Assembly (NCBI GenBank): GCA_020741755.1
Contig: DYYI01000064.1
Coordinates: 1-5,474 of the forward strand
DNA: 5,474 nt
Source of the DNA: Aliicoccus persicus_A
GTDB taxonomy: Bacteria > Bacillota > Bacilli > Staphylococcales > Salinicoccaceae
Direction of reading: 5' to 3'
Within the stretch, counting starts at the first letter, position 1, and each line of letters starts with the position of its first letter. The notes under the pieces are model-generated. The model had not been told where the DNA came from. It saw only the letters and a list, made by a program, of their open reading frames with translations, and searched no databases. This document shows positions 1 to 4,840 of the stretch, in pieces. The position numbers and the translations under genes were made by a program.

Positions 1-102
1 CAAGAAGTTCACAACATGGGCTTACAAGCATTTTCAGATAAATACCATTTGAAGCCAATCAAATTGACAGAAGAAAACTTAAAAACGATAGGCGTGATGT
101 AA
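1..102 (+). CDS. C-terminal 33 residues of an unrecognised gene, cut by the window start
   Basis: The first reading frame is open from base 1 to a TAA at 100-102 and gives 33 residues ending in KTIGVM. The stretch is mixed charged and hydrophobic and carries no motif I can assign. A terminator hairpin starts five bases after the stop, so this is probably the last gene of the preceding transcription unit. In related phage modules the position just upstream of the initiator is often held by recombination proteins (RecT-like) or metallo-hydrolase-fold proteins, so one of those is possible, but that is inference from position only. That it is coding is supported by the clean open frame and the terminator directly after it. 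Confidence 0.6.
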   Translation, partial: QEVHNMGLQAFSDKYHLKPIKLTEENLKTIGVM

Positions 103-106
103 TAAC

Positions 107-134
107 TGGGGTGAGAAATCACCCTATTTATTTT
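107..134 (+). terminator. Intrinsic terminator after the upstream gene
   Basis: A perfect 6-bp stem GGGTGA/TCACCC (109-114 and 119-124) closes a GAAA tetraloop (115-118). It extends outward by a G-T wobble (108/125) and a T-A pair (107/126). The run TTTATTTT (127-134) follows directly. A stable stem with a GNRA-type loop and a T-rich tail just after a stop codon is a typical rho-independent terminator. It separates the upstream gene from the unit starting at the helix-turn-helix gene. Confidence 0.8.
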
Positions 135-151
135 AAATAAAATGCAAATAA

Positions 152-185
152 CTATTGTATAATGGCATAAAGTGGTGTACAATAG
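152..185. promoter_or_regulatory. Inverted repeat overlapping the promoter, candidate operator
   Basis: CTATTGTA (152-159) and TACAATAG (178-185) are perfect reverse complements separated by 18 bases. The left arm covers most of the -35 and the right arm covers the whole -10. The arm centres are 26 bp apart, about two and a half helical turns. A bound dimer or tetramer would block RNA polymerase, so a repressor operator is the simplest reading. The product of the next gene is an obvious candidate for binding here, but that is inference. Part of the symmetry arises because TTGTA and TACAA are both promoter-like strings. Confidence 0.5.
155..183 (+). promoter_or_regulatory. Sigma-A-type promoter for the helix-turn-helix gene and probably the replication operon
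   Basis: TTGTAT (155-160) and TACAAT (178-183) are separated by 17 bases and fit a -35/-10 pair; the -35 matches the consensus at three of six positions and the -10 at five of six. Transcription would start near base 190, giving a leader of about 20 bases before the ATG at 212. A second -10 candidate, a perfect TATAAT (158-163), overlaps the first -35 but has no good -35 at the usual spacing (AAATAA at 135-140). The position between a terminator and the first Shine-Dalgarno site of a gene run supports promoter function; which hexamer is used is uncertain. Confidence 0.6.
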
Positions 186-211
186 ATTTAACAAGTAAAG
201 GAGGTAGCAAC

Positions 212-385
212 ATGAAAATCTACACAGTTGAAGAAGTTGCTGAATTATTAACACTTAAACCTGAAACGGTTCGAGTTATGTTAAGAGATGACGAGATAAA
301 CGGTTTTAAAGCTGGTAAGGCTTGGCGAGTGACTGAGGATGATTTGAAGAAATACATTCAGAATCAAGGCGGAGCGATAGCATAG
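212..385 (+). CDS. Small excisionase/MerR-like helix-turn-helix DNA-binding protein
   Basis: The 57-residue product is almost entirely one winged helix-turn-helix of the excisionase/MerR-like type (HTH_17). The N-terminal stretch YTVEEVAELLTLKPETVR (4-21) gives the two helices, LRDDEINGFKAGKAWRV (24-40) is the usual wing with its GFKAGKAWR core, and DDLKKYI closes with a final helix. Proteins of this family bind DNA as excision factors, recombination directionality factors or small transcription regulators. The start at ATG 212 is set by a near-perfect Shine-Dalgarno AAAGGAGGT (197-205) six bases upstream. A TTG at 155 in the same frame would run through the promoter and is not credible. As the first gene after the promoter and inverted repeat it may regulate its own unit. 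No integrase is in view, so an excisionase role is not supported by context. Confidence 0.85.
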   Translation: MKIYTVEEVAELLTLKPETVRVMLRDDEINGFKAGKAWRVTEDDLKKYIQNQGGAIA

Positions 386-415
386 GTTATGTATATTTGA
401 AGGAGTGAATTTAAT

Positions 416-982
416 ATGACGAAGATTATACGAAATCACCCAAAGGCGATTTTCTATCATGATGATGAGGATTGTTTGAGAGACCAATTCGGAGGTATTA
501 TCACCGCGAGAGAATATTATGAGTTGTTAGATAAAGTTGGTTATTTCTATGAGAATGTAAACGATGATGACATCGAGGAATATAACAAAGCTGTACAGGT
601 GGAGCTTCACAATGAATTGGTTTCTGATAGCAAGCACACGGAAAACGAGCCAAAAAAACAGGGGTATGTTTACTTTGTTCAAGCCGACGGACAACATTTC
701 AAGATTGGTGGCACGTCTAATCTGGAAAGTAGAATGAAAAGCTTGCAGGTTGCATCGCCCAACGATCTAAAACTGGTTGCTTGGTTAGAGATAAACGATT
801 GGCCAGAAAAAGAACAACAAATACACGAATATTTTGATGATAAAAAAATCCATGGTGAGTGGTTTGATATAACAGTAATTGAAATCATTGAATGGGCAAG
901 ACTTTATGACATAGCACTATTAAGTGTTGAAGGAAAGGAGATGATGCAATGGCACAACGTAGAATGTTCAGTCGAAAAATAA
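416..982 (+). CDS. GIY-YIG superfamily (T5orf172/MUG113-like) protein
   Basis: The product has 188 residues. Residues 1-80 form an acidic region I do not recognise, rich in D and E around 46-56. From residue 83 it matches the T5orf172/MUG113 branch of the GIY-YIG nuclease superfamily: GYVYFVQ (83-89) and FKIG (95-98) are the two core strands, R106 is the expected conserved arginine, E133 in the EKEQQIH helix fits the metal-binding glutamate, and GEWFDI (147-152) is the characteristic end of the family. Such proteins are common in phages and may nick or cut DNA, but most have no defined role. ATG 416 follows GAAGGAG (399-405) by ten bases. The 3' end overlaps the replication initiator by 34 bases, so the two are probably translated in sequence. 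The domain call is firm; nuclease activity is inferred. Confidence 0.8.
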   Translation: MTKIIRNHPKAIFYHDDEDCLRDQFGGIITAREYYELLDKVGYFYENVNDDDIEEYNKAVQVELHNELVSDSKHTENEPKKQGYVYFVQADGQHFKIGGTSNLESRMKSLQVASPNDLKLVAWLEINDWPEKEQQIHEYFDDKKIHGEWFDITVIEIIEWARLYDIALLSVEGKEMMQWHNVECSVEK

Positions 983-1749
983 CTGAAAGTGACCAGTTTT
1001 TAGACATGCCGATGAGCTCCCAATCATTGTATTTCCACATTAACATGCAGGCAGATGATGACGGTTTTGTTGGAAATGTAAAAACAATCAAACGAATGAT
1101 TGGCGCTAGTGATGATGACTTAAAACTACTTATTAATAAACAATTTTTAATACCTTTTGATACCGGGATTGTAGTTATTAGGGATTGGAAAATACATAAC
1201 TATATACAAAATGATAGGTATACAGAAACTTTTTACAAACATGAAAAAGCAATGCTAGAAACCACTAATAATAAGCAATATCAAGTAATGGATACAAAAT
1301 GTATACAAGACGTGTCCAGTATGGATACGCAGGTTAGGTTAGGTAAGGATAGGTTAGAGATAGAGATAGAGAAAGATATAGAGATAGATATAGATAAAGA
1401 AATAGATAAAGAGAGTAGAAAAGATACTATCCAATATTCGGAAATAATTAACTATTTGAATAAAAAAACAGGAAAGAACTTCAAAAATGTAGAGAGCAAT
1501 AAAAAGTTTATAAGAGCTAGATGGAATGAAGGTTATCGTATGAATGATTTTAAAAAAGTTATTGATAACAAAGTTCAGGAATGGAAAGGCATTACTTTTG
1601 CTAATGGGAAATTAGGAGATACCTACTTAAAACCAAGTACTTTATTCGCAAGTAAGTTCGATGAGTATTTAAATAGCGTACCAAATAATCCTAAGCAGAA
1701 AAGCGTACCAAATAAATCAGAAGTGAAGTTCTTTGAGTTCGAGGAGTGA
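949..1749 (+). CDS. Phage replication initiator (replisome-organiser type)
   Basis: The 266-residue protein has the layout of phage replication initiators of low-GC Gram-positive hosts. Residues 1-105 resemble the N-terminal winged-helix domain (AQRRMFSRKI at the start, then LYFHINMQADDDGFV and IRDWKIHNYIQNDR). Residues 106-162 are a low-complexity charged linker of EI/DI/DK steps. Residues 163-242 match the conserved phage C-terminal domain (Phg_2220_C-like): YSEIINYLNKKTGKNF, FIRARWNEGY, VIDNKVQEWKG, YLKPSTLF and SKFDEYLN. The family binds the phage origin and brings in the helicase. The tail repeats SVPN twice and ends in the acidic FFEFEE. ATG 949 follows AGGAAAGGAG (931-940) by eight bases and lies inside the GIY-YIG gene. 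The stop overlaps the helicase GTG by four bases. The gene is visibly more AT-rich than its neighbours and contains the repeats listed separately, a possible origin. Confidence 0.85.
   Translation: MAQRRMFSRKITESDQFLDMPMSSQSLYFHINMQADDDGFVGNVKTIKRMIGASDDDLKLLINKQFLIPFDTGIVVIRDWKIHNYIQNDRYTETFYKHEKAMLETTNNKQYQVMDTKCIQDVSSMDTQVRLGKDRLEIEIEKDIEIDIDKEIDKESRKDTIQYSEIINYLNKKTGKNFKNVESNKKFIRARWNEGYRMNDFKKVIDNKVQEWKGITFANGKLGDTYLKPSTLFASKFDEYLNSVPNNPKQKSVPNKSEVKFFEFEE
1288..1328 (+). repeat. Pair of ATGGATAC direct repeats with a central GTATAC palindrome
   Basis: ATGGATAC occurs at 1288-1295 and 1321-1328, exactly 33 bases (11 codons) apart, so both copies encode MDT in the initiator linker. The palindrome GTATAC (1301-1306) shares the ATAC core. 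These short repeats lie just before the C-free purine tract and could be part of a replication-origin array. Eight-base repeats can arise by chance, so on their own they are weak evidence. Confidence 0.4.
1331..1426 (+). repeat. C-free purine-rich repeat tract in the initiator gene, candidate origin region
   Basis: No C occurs on the + strand from 1331 to 1426, 96 bases in a row. The tract opens with five AGGTT-like pentamers (AGGTT, AGGTT, AGGTA, AGGAT, AGGTT at 1331-1355) and continues as degenerate AGAGAT/AGATAT units to about 1415. It encodes the charged linker of the initiator, where alternating E, D, K and I suit little else than a flexible spacer. Phages of lactic acid bacteria such as TP901-1 are known to carry origin repeats inside their initiator gene. 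Both the pentamer array and an AT-rich unwinding stretch would fit that role here. Origin function is inference; the repeats and skew are direct observations. Confidence 0.55.
1675..1715 (+). repeat. Perfect 14-bp direct repeat near the 3' end of the initiator gene
   Basis: AGCGTACCAAATAA is present at 1675-1688 and again at 1702-1715, a spacing of 27 bases or nine codons. The two copies encode SVPNN and SVPNK outside the conserved C-terminal domain. A recent in-frame 27-base duplication explains the pattern, and the unit could also serve as a protein-binding iteron. The repeat is certain; its role is not. Confidence 0.7.
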
Positions 1750-1758
1750 ACCAGTTGT
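1741..1758 (+). promoter_or_regulatory. Shine-Dalgarno site that leaves the helicase start ambiguous (GTG 1746 or TTG 1755)
   Basis: GAGGAG (1741-1746) is the only good ribosome-binding site before the helicase. It abuts the GTG at 1746 with no spacer, which is too close for normal initiation. The in-frame TTG at 1755 lies eight bases after it, the usual distance. The GTG makes the GTGA stop/start overlap typical of coupled genes, so either codon could be used. The choice shifts the N-terminus by only three residues. Confidence 0.5.
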
Positions 1759-2996
1759 TAGAAACAAAAATCATAGACACGTTACTAAAAAATATTGAGC
1801 TGATACCCTTTGTTGAGCTAGATGAAAAGTGGTTCTTGATTCCAGAAAATAAGTTATTAGCCAAAGCATTCTTAGTCAATGGTATCCAATCACTGAAAGA
1901 TGTTGAGCAAGTCATTAAAGATTATGACCCATTCACAAGTATTGATTTTGACTATTTAGAAGATCGTGGATTTGACGGTGAATACATAGCGCCGTTGCAA
2001 AAACTGGAAGCCATGCTAAAAGAGTTGAAAATCGCACATCTAAAAGATGATTTAATCAAACTTTCAAAACGATACTCTGACAATCCGACAGTTGTTAATT
2101 TTGAAAAAATGCGAGCAGTAAGTGAAGAGTTGGAAGAGGAGCAGGCGCCACCGAATGACGGTAGCTTGAATGAATCTCTTGATGAATTACGAAGTCGTTT
2201 TGAAAAAGAAGTTCCAATGGGGTTAAAAAGTTATGGGAAGTTAGACATGGCATTGGGCGGTGGATTAAAAGGCGGGCAACTCATCACGATTGGAGCAAGA
2301 CCAGGAGTAGGAAAATCGGCATTTGGCGTGAACCTTGCAGCAAAGATACTAGAGCGCAATCCAAAAGCAAGAGTTGATTTCTTTGTATTAGAAATGAGTC
2401 AACGATCCATGGTTGAACGGTTCATCACTTTAAAAACAGGTGTGCAAACTTTGAAAATTCAACACGCCAAGAAGATGATTGGTAGTAACAAAGAAAAAGA
2501 GAAGGTAATGGCGAGTTATGACTATTACGAGAATTCTAAATTAAGAATTTACGATGACTTATTCGATTGTGACGATATCATTCGCACGATCCGTAGGAAC
2601 TCCAGAGAAAATGATGAATATATAGCATTCATCGACTATTTAGGGTTGATGCAAGTATCAGACAAGCGGAAGCAGGCGTACGAGAAAGTTTCTGAAATCA
2701 CTCGAAAATTAAAGATGTTAACAAACGATTCGGATATACCGGTAGTTGTTTTCTCGCAGTTGAACCGCGCAATCGAAAGTAGACAGAATAAGCGACCGAA
2801 TCTTAGTGATTTAAGAGACTCCGGCAGCGTGGAGCAAGACTCAAATATCGTTGGATTCCTGTATGCGACTGAACCTAGAGATGATGAAGAAGAATTTACT
2901 ATTTTGGATATACAGAAAAATCGTGAAGGGAACATCGGAGCGGTTAAGTATCGATTTGACAAAGCCTTGATGAATTTTGAGGAGGTATTTACGTGA
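1746..2996 (+). CDS. dnaB: Replicative DNA helicase, DnaB-like
   Basis: The 416-residue product is a RecA-fold hexameric helicase of the DnaB family, which unwinds duplex DNA 5' to 3' at the fork. Residues 1-135 are a divergent helical N-terminal region. The ATPase domain (about 140-416) shows Walker A GARPGVGKS (183-191), the catalytic glutamate in FVLEMSQ (E216), Walker B IAFIDYLGLM with D297, the sensor glutamine in VFSQLNR (Q338), the DLRDSGSVEQDSN block (355-367) and the arginine finger in KNREG (R393). All key residues are present, so it should be active. It follows the initiator with a 4-base overlap and is followed by another. No DnaC/DnaI-type loader gene is visible, so loading may be done by the initiator, a host loader, or the helicase itself. 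Length is a little short of host DnaB (about 450), mostly from the N-terminal part. Confidence 0.92.
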   Translation: MNQLLETKIIDTLLKNIELIPFVELDEKWFLIPENKLLAKAFLVNGIQSLKDVEQVIKDYDPFTSIDFDYLEDRGFDGEYIAPLQKLEAMLKELKIAHLKDDLIKLSKRYSDNPTVVNFEKMRAVSEELEEEQAPPNDGSLNESLDELRSRFEKEVPMGLKSYGKLDMALGGGLKGGQLITIGARPGVGKSAFGVNLAAKILERNPKARVDFFVLEMSQRSMVERFITLKTGVQTLKIQHAKKMIGSNKEKEKVMASYDYYENSKLRIYDDLFDCDDIIRTIRRNSRENDEYIAFIDYLGLMQVSDKRKQAYEKVSEITRKLKMLTNDSDIPVVVFSQLNRAIESRQNKRPNLSDLRDSGSVEQDSNIVGFLYATEPRDDEEEFTILDIQKNREGNIGAVKYRFDKALMNFEEVFT

Positions 2997-3301
2997 ATTT
3001 TCGTGATTACCAAAGAATTATGAAAGAACGGGACCTTATAACAACCATAGCGGCAGAAGATTATCTTTTGTCAGCGATGAAATATCACGATGAAATAAAA
3101 GAATGTAAAGAACGCGAAAATATACCACGTTTAAACTATCGAAAACTTGAAAAGGAATATGAACAGAAAAAAGATCGCTGCATTCTAAAAGCGATTGAAG
3201 AAAGTATTCCAAGAACTCAAATGGAGTTGCCAAGTTATTGGGAAAAACGATGCGTAGAATATCGTATGAATATGTACGAAGCAGGAATCTTTTATTATTA
3301 G
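2993..3301 (+). CDS. Unrecognised 102-residue charged protein
   Basis: I do not recognise a family. The sequence is highly charged and probably mostly helical, with a KLEKEYEQKKDRC stretch (51-63) that could form a short coiled coil and an aromatic C-terminus ending in FYY. Three cysteines (38, 63, 87) are too scattered for an obvious zinc site. There is no signal peptide or membrane segment. GTG 2993 overlaps the helicase TGA by four bases and follows a strong GAGGAGGT (2979-2986) by six, so it is clearly translated and coupled to the helicase. The position right after a helicase suggests a replication-accessory role, for example helping loading, but nothing in the sequence shows it. Confidence 0.75.
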   Translation: MNFRDYQRIMKERDLITTIAAEDYLLSAMKYHDEIKECKERENIPRLNYRKLEKEYEQKKDRCILKAIEESIPRTQMELPSYWEKRCVEYRMNMYEAGIFYY

Positions 3302-3312
3302 GAGGAAAAAAC

Positions 3313-3828
3313 ATGAAAAGCAGAGGGAGTGTGCGTTATACCTTAAAAATAGGTATGGATATACACAATGTGGTTGGAAGAAAAACAAACAACGAAGGTT
3401 ATGTTTTGCTAAAGATTCCCACCCACCCTTTCTGTATGAGTAATGGGTATGTGTTGGAACACAGGGTGATTTTTGAGTCCATCATAAATAGATATTTAGA
3501 AGGCGATGTAGTTGTCCACCATCTAAATGGAATCAAGGATGACAACCGTTTTAGCAACTTGTCGCTTATGAATAGGAGCGAACACACAACCTTGCATCAC
3601 AAAGGAGCGGAAAGGTCAGAACAAGCGAGAGAAAATAATTCTATCGCTCAAATAAAACTAAATCGAGTGGGTGTTAAGCATCAAAACTACAAAAACATAG
3701 ATGAAGATGTGAAGAAATTGTTTGAACAAGGCGTTCCAGTATCGATCATTGCGGATTTGACTAAAGTAACAAAAAGAACGGTTTATAACAGAATCAAAAA
3801 ATTAGAATTAAAGGGGAATGACAAATGA
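3313..3828 (+). CDS. HNH endonuclease with C-terminal helix-turn-helix, probably a free-standing homing-type nuclease
   Basis: The 171-residue product has an HNH domain of the HNH_3 type: VLEHRVIFE (47-55), the metal-binding HHLNGIKDDNRFSNLSLM (69-86) with H69, H70, N78 and N82, and a trailing HTTLHH (91-96). Residues 129-165 form a resolvase-like helix-turn-helix (LFEQGVPVSIIADLTKVTKRTVYNRIKKL), likely for target recognition. Nuclease plus C-terminal DNA-binding helix-turn-helix is the plan of phage free-standing homing endonucleases, which cut DNA lacking their gene and spread by repair. ATG 3313 follows AGGAGG (3300-3305) by seven bases; an upstream in-frame TTG at 3238 would run through the preceding gene and has no such site. 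The stop overlaps the ssb ATG by four bases, and the ssb ribosome-binding site lies inside this gene. No intron or split host gene is seen around it. Confidence 0.88.
   Translation: MKSRGSVRYTLKIGMDIHNVVGRKTNNEGYVLLKIPTHPFCMSNGYVLEHRVIFESIINRYLEGDVVVHHLNGIKDDNRFSNLSLMNRSEHTTLHHKGAERSEQARENNSIAQIKLNRVGVKHQNYKNIDEDVKKLFEQGVPVSIIADLTKVTKRTVYNRIKKLELKGNDK
3808..3828 (+). promoter_or_regulatory. Start cassette for ssb, matching the one before the dUTPase gene
   Basis: TTAAAGGGG (3808-3816) is followed by AATGACAAATGA (3817-3828), which holds the HNH stop and the ssb ATG in a 4-base overlap. The AAGGGG ribosome-binding site is eight bases before the ATG. The same 12 bases, after a nearly identical TTAAAAGGGG, recur at 4817-4840 before the dUTPase gene, and a related version precedes recU at 4311-4330. 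As a result the HNH and RecU proteins end in LKGNDK and LKGVNDK. Confidence 0.6.
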
Positions 3829-4313
3829 TAAACACAGTAGTAATTACCGGACGTATGGTGAAAGATTTGGATTTGAGATATACGAACAATGCGAAGGCAG
3901 TTGGCTCCGGCACACTGGCAGTTGACCGTCAATTCAAAAACGCACAAGGCGAGAAAGAAACAGACTTTCTCAACTTCGTTATCTGGGGAAAAAGCGCAGA
4001 AGCTCTAGCAAATTTCACAAAAAAAGGCAGCTTAATCGGCATCACTGGACGATTACAGGTACGCACATACGAAAACAACGAAGGGAGAAAAGTATGGGTA
4101 ACAGAAGTAGTCGCAGAAAACTTTACTTTCCTAGAATCCAAAAACAGCCAAAATAACTCGAACACAGGCGGCTCTAACTATTCGCAGGTAAATAGTCAAT
4201 CAAATAACCAAAGTCGCTCACAGGGCAATTTTAAGAGTCACAAGCAAGAAGAAGACCCGTTCCTTACTCATGGGCAAACAATCGACATAGAAGATTCAAT
4301 GCTTCCATTTTAA
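3825..4313 (+). CDS. ssb: Single-stranded DNA-binding protein
   Basis: The 162-residue product is a typical bacterial-type SSB that coats single-stranded DNA at the fork as a tetramer and recruits partner proteins. The OB fold spans 1-104: it opens with MINTVVITGRMVKDLDLRYT, continues through DFLNFVIWGKSAEALA (with W54) and GSLIGITGRLQVRTYEN, and ends around VWVTEVVAENFTFL. Residues 105-150 are a low-complexity N, S, Q and G linker. The tail DIEDSMLPF keeps the acidic tip ending in LPF that binds helicases, nucleases and other repair proteins. The length is normal. ATG 3825 is preceded by AAGGGG (3811-3816) and overlaps the HNH stop, so translation is coupled. The complete tip suggests it can serve as a hub for host or phage partners. 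Confidence 0.95.
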   Translation: MINTVVITGRMVKDLDLRYTNNAKAVGSGTLAVDRQFKNAQGEKETDFLNFVIWGKSAEALANFTKKGSLIGITGRLQVRTYENNEGRKVWVTEVVAENFTFLESKNSQNNSNTGGSNYSQVNSQSNNQSRSQGNFKSHKQEEDPFLTHGQTIDIEDSMLPF

Positions 4314-4324
4314 GGGGTGAATAA

Positions 4325-4840
4325 ATGACGCAAAAACAAGCAAGCTATAAGGCGGTTAAGTCAGGCGGTCAATTTGAACAGCAAATCATCGCAACAAATC
4401 AAAAATACGCCATGCAAAAAATCGGCGTAATCGAAAAGATACCAACAGGAACGAAGGCAATCCCCACAGGTCGTGGGGTGCGCTGGATTCCCGCAGAGAA
4501 AACAGGATGCGACTTTATCGGACACTACAAAGGTGTACCAGTTGCGCTTGAAGCAAAGTCAACGGTCAACAAAACAGCCTTTCCGCTGTTCGTACATGGA
4601 AAAGCGATGGTTAAGCAACATCAATTGGCGTTTCTGAAACGTTATGAAGCAAGTGGTGGCAGAAGTTACGTTTTAATCCATTTTAAGACGATTAGACGCA
4701 CGTTTAGAGTTCCAGTAGGTAAATACATGGAACTGACCGAAAACGCCACACAGGCGAATAAAAAGAGTTTAAACATTAAGCTGTTTGAATCGTATGAAGT
4801 AGATATCAAAGAGTATTTAAAAGGGGTAAATGACAAATGA
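4325..4840 (+). CDS. recU: RecU-type Holliday-junction resolvase
   Basis: The 171-residue product matches RecU, the dimeric resolvase of Gram-positive bacteria and their phages, which cuts four-way junctions formed in recombination or fork repair. Visible family marks are GGQFEQQI with E18 near the N-terminus, KTGCDFIGHYKG with the catalytic D63, the catalytic pair in VALEAKS (E76, K78), FPL (86-88), KQHQLAFL with H99, and GGRSYVLIHF (111-120). Together these give a complete PD-(D/E)XK-type active site. ATG 4325 has AAGGGGTGA (4312-4320) upstream; AAGG begins inside the ssb stop codon, and the ATG is 11 bases after that stop. The stop overlaps the dUTPase ATG by four bases. Phage RecU probably resolves joint molecules before packaging. 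Host RecU is usually longer at its N-terminus, so this is a compact form. Confidence 0.9.
   Translation: MTQKQASYKAVKSGGQFEQQIIATNQKYAMQKIGVIEKIPTGTKAIPTGRGVRWIPAEKTGCDFIGHYKGVPVALEAKSTVNKTAFPLFVHGKAMVKQHQLAFLKRYEASGGRSYVLIHFKTIRRTFRVPVGKYMELTENATQANKKSLNIKLFESYEVDIKEYLKGVNDK
4457..4481 (+). other. GC-rich hairpin inside recU
   Basis: CCCCAC (4462-4467) and GTGGGG (4473-4478) form a perfect 6-bp stem with the loop AGGTC. A further GCA/TGC pairing (4457-4459 and 4479-4481) is possible across a 2-base bulge. No T run follows, so it is not a terminator. It encodes IPTGRGVRW near the RecU active-site region, so it may be coincidental to coding. It could shape the mRNA or a single-stranded replication intermediate. 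Confidence 0.35.
4817..4840 (+). promoter_or_regulatory. Start cassette for the dUTPase gene, matching the one before ssb
   Basis: TTAAAAGGGG (4817-4826), then TA, then the same AATGACAAATGA (4829-4840) found at the HNH/ssb junction. AAGGGG lies ten bases before the ATG at 4837, and the recU TGA overlaps that ATG by four bases. An out-of-frame ATG at 4830 is too close to the ribosome-binding site and is not the start. Confidence 0.6.

Noticed and set aside
155..211. In-frame N-terminal extension of the helix-turn-helix gene starting at TTG 155
   Set aside because: It would begin inside the promoter and operator-like repeat and has no ribosome-binding site, whereas ATG 212 has a near-perfect one and matches the family's usual N-terminus.
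103..211. Riboswitch or small RNA gene in the only sizeable gap
   Set aside because: The gap is filled by the terminator, the promoter with its inverted repeat and the ribosome-binding site; the predicted leader is only about 20 bases.
1331..1426. CRISPR array or tandem-repeat mobile element
   Set aside because: The repeats are 5-6 bases, degenerate, without spacers, and lie inside an intact open frame.
2528..2550. AATTCT/AGAATT inverted repeat in the helicase gene
   Set aside because: Six-base AT-rich arms in AT-rich coding DNA are expected by chance and there is no regulatory context.
2636..3013. 125-codon open frame on the minus strand
   Set aside because: It lies opposite the conserved helicase motor domain, has a cysteine- and serine-rich composition typical of a shadow frame, and shows no recognisable domain.
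3238..3312. In-frame extension of the HNH gene starting at TTG 3238
   Set aside because: It overlaps the preceding gene by 64 bases and lacks a ribosome-binding site; ATG 3313 has AGGAGG at normal spacing.
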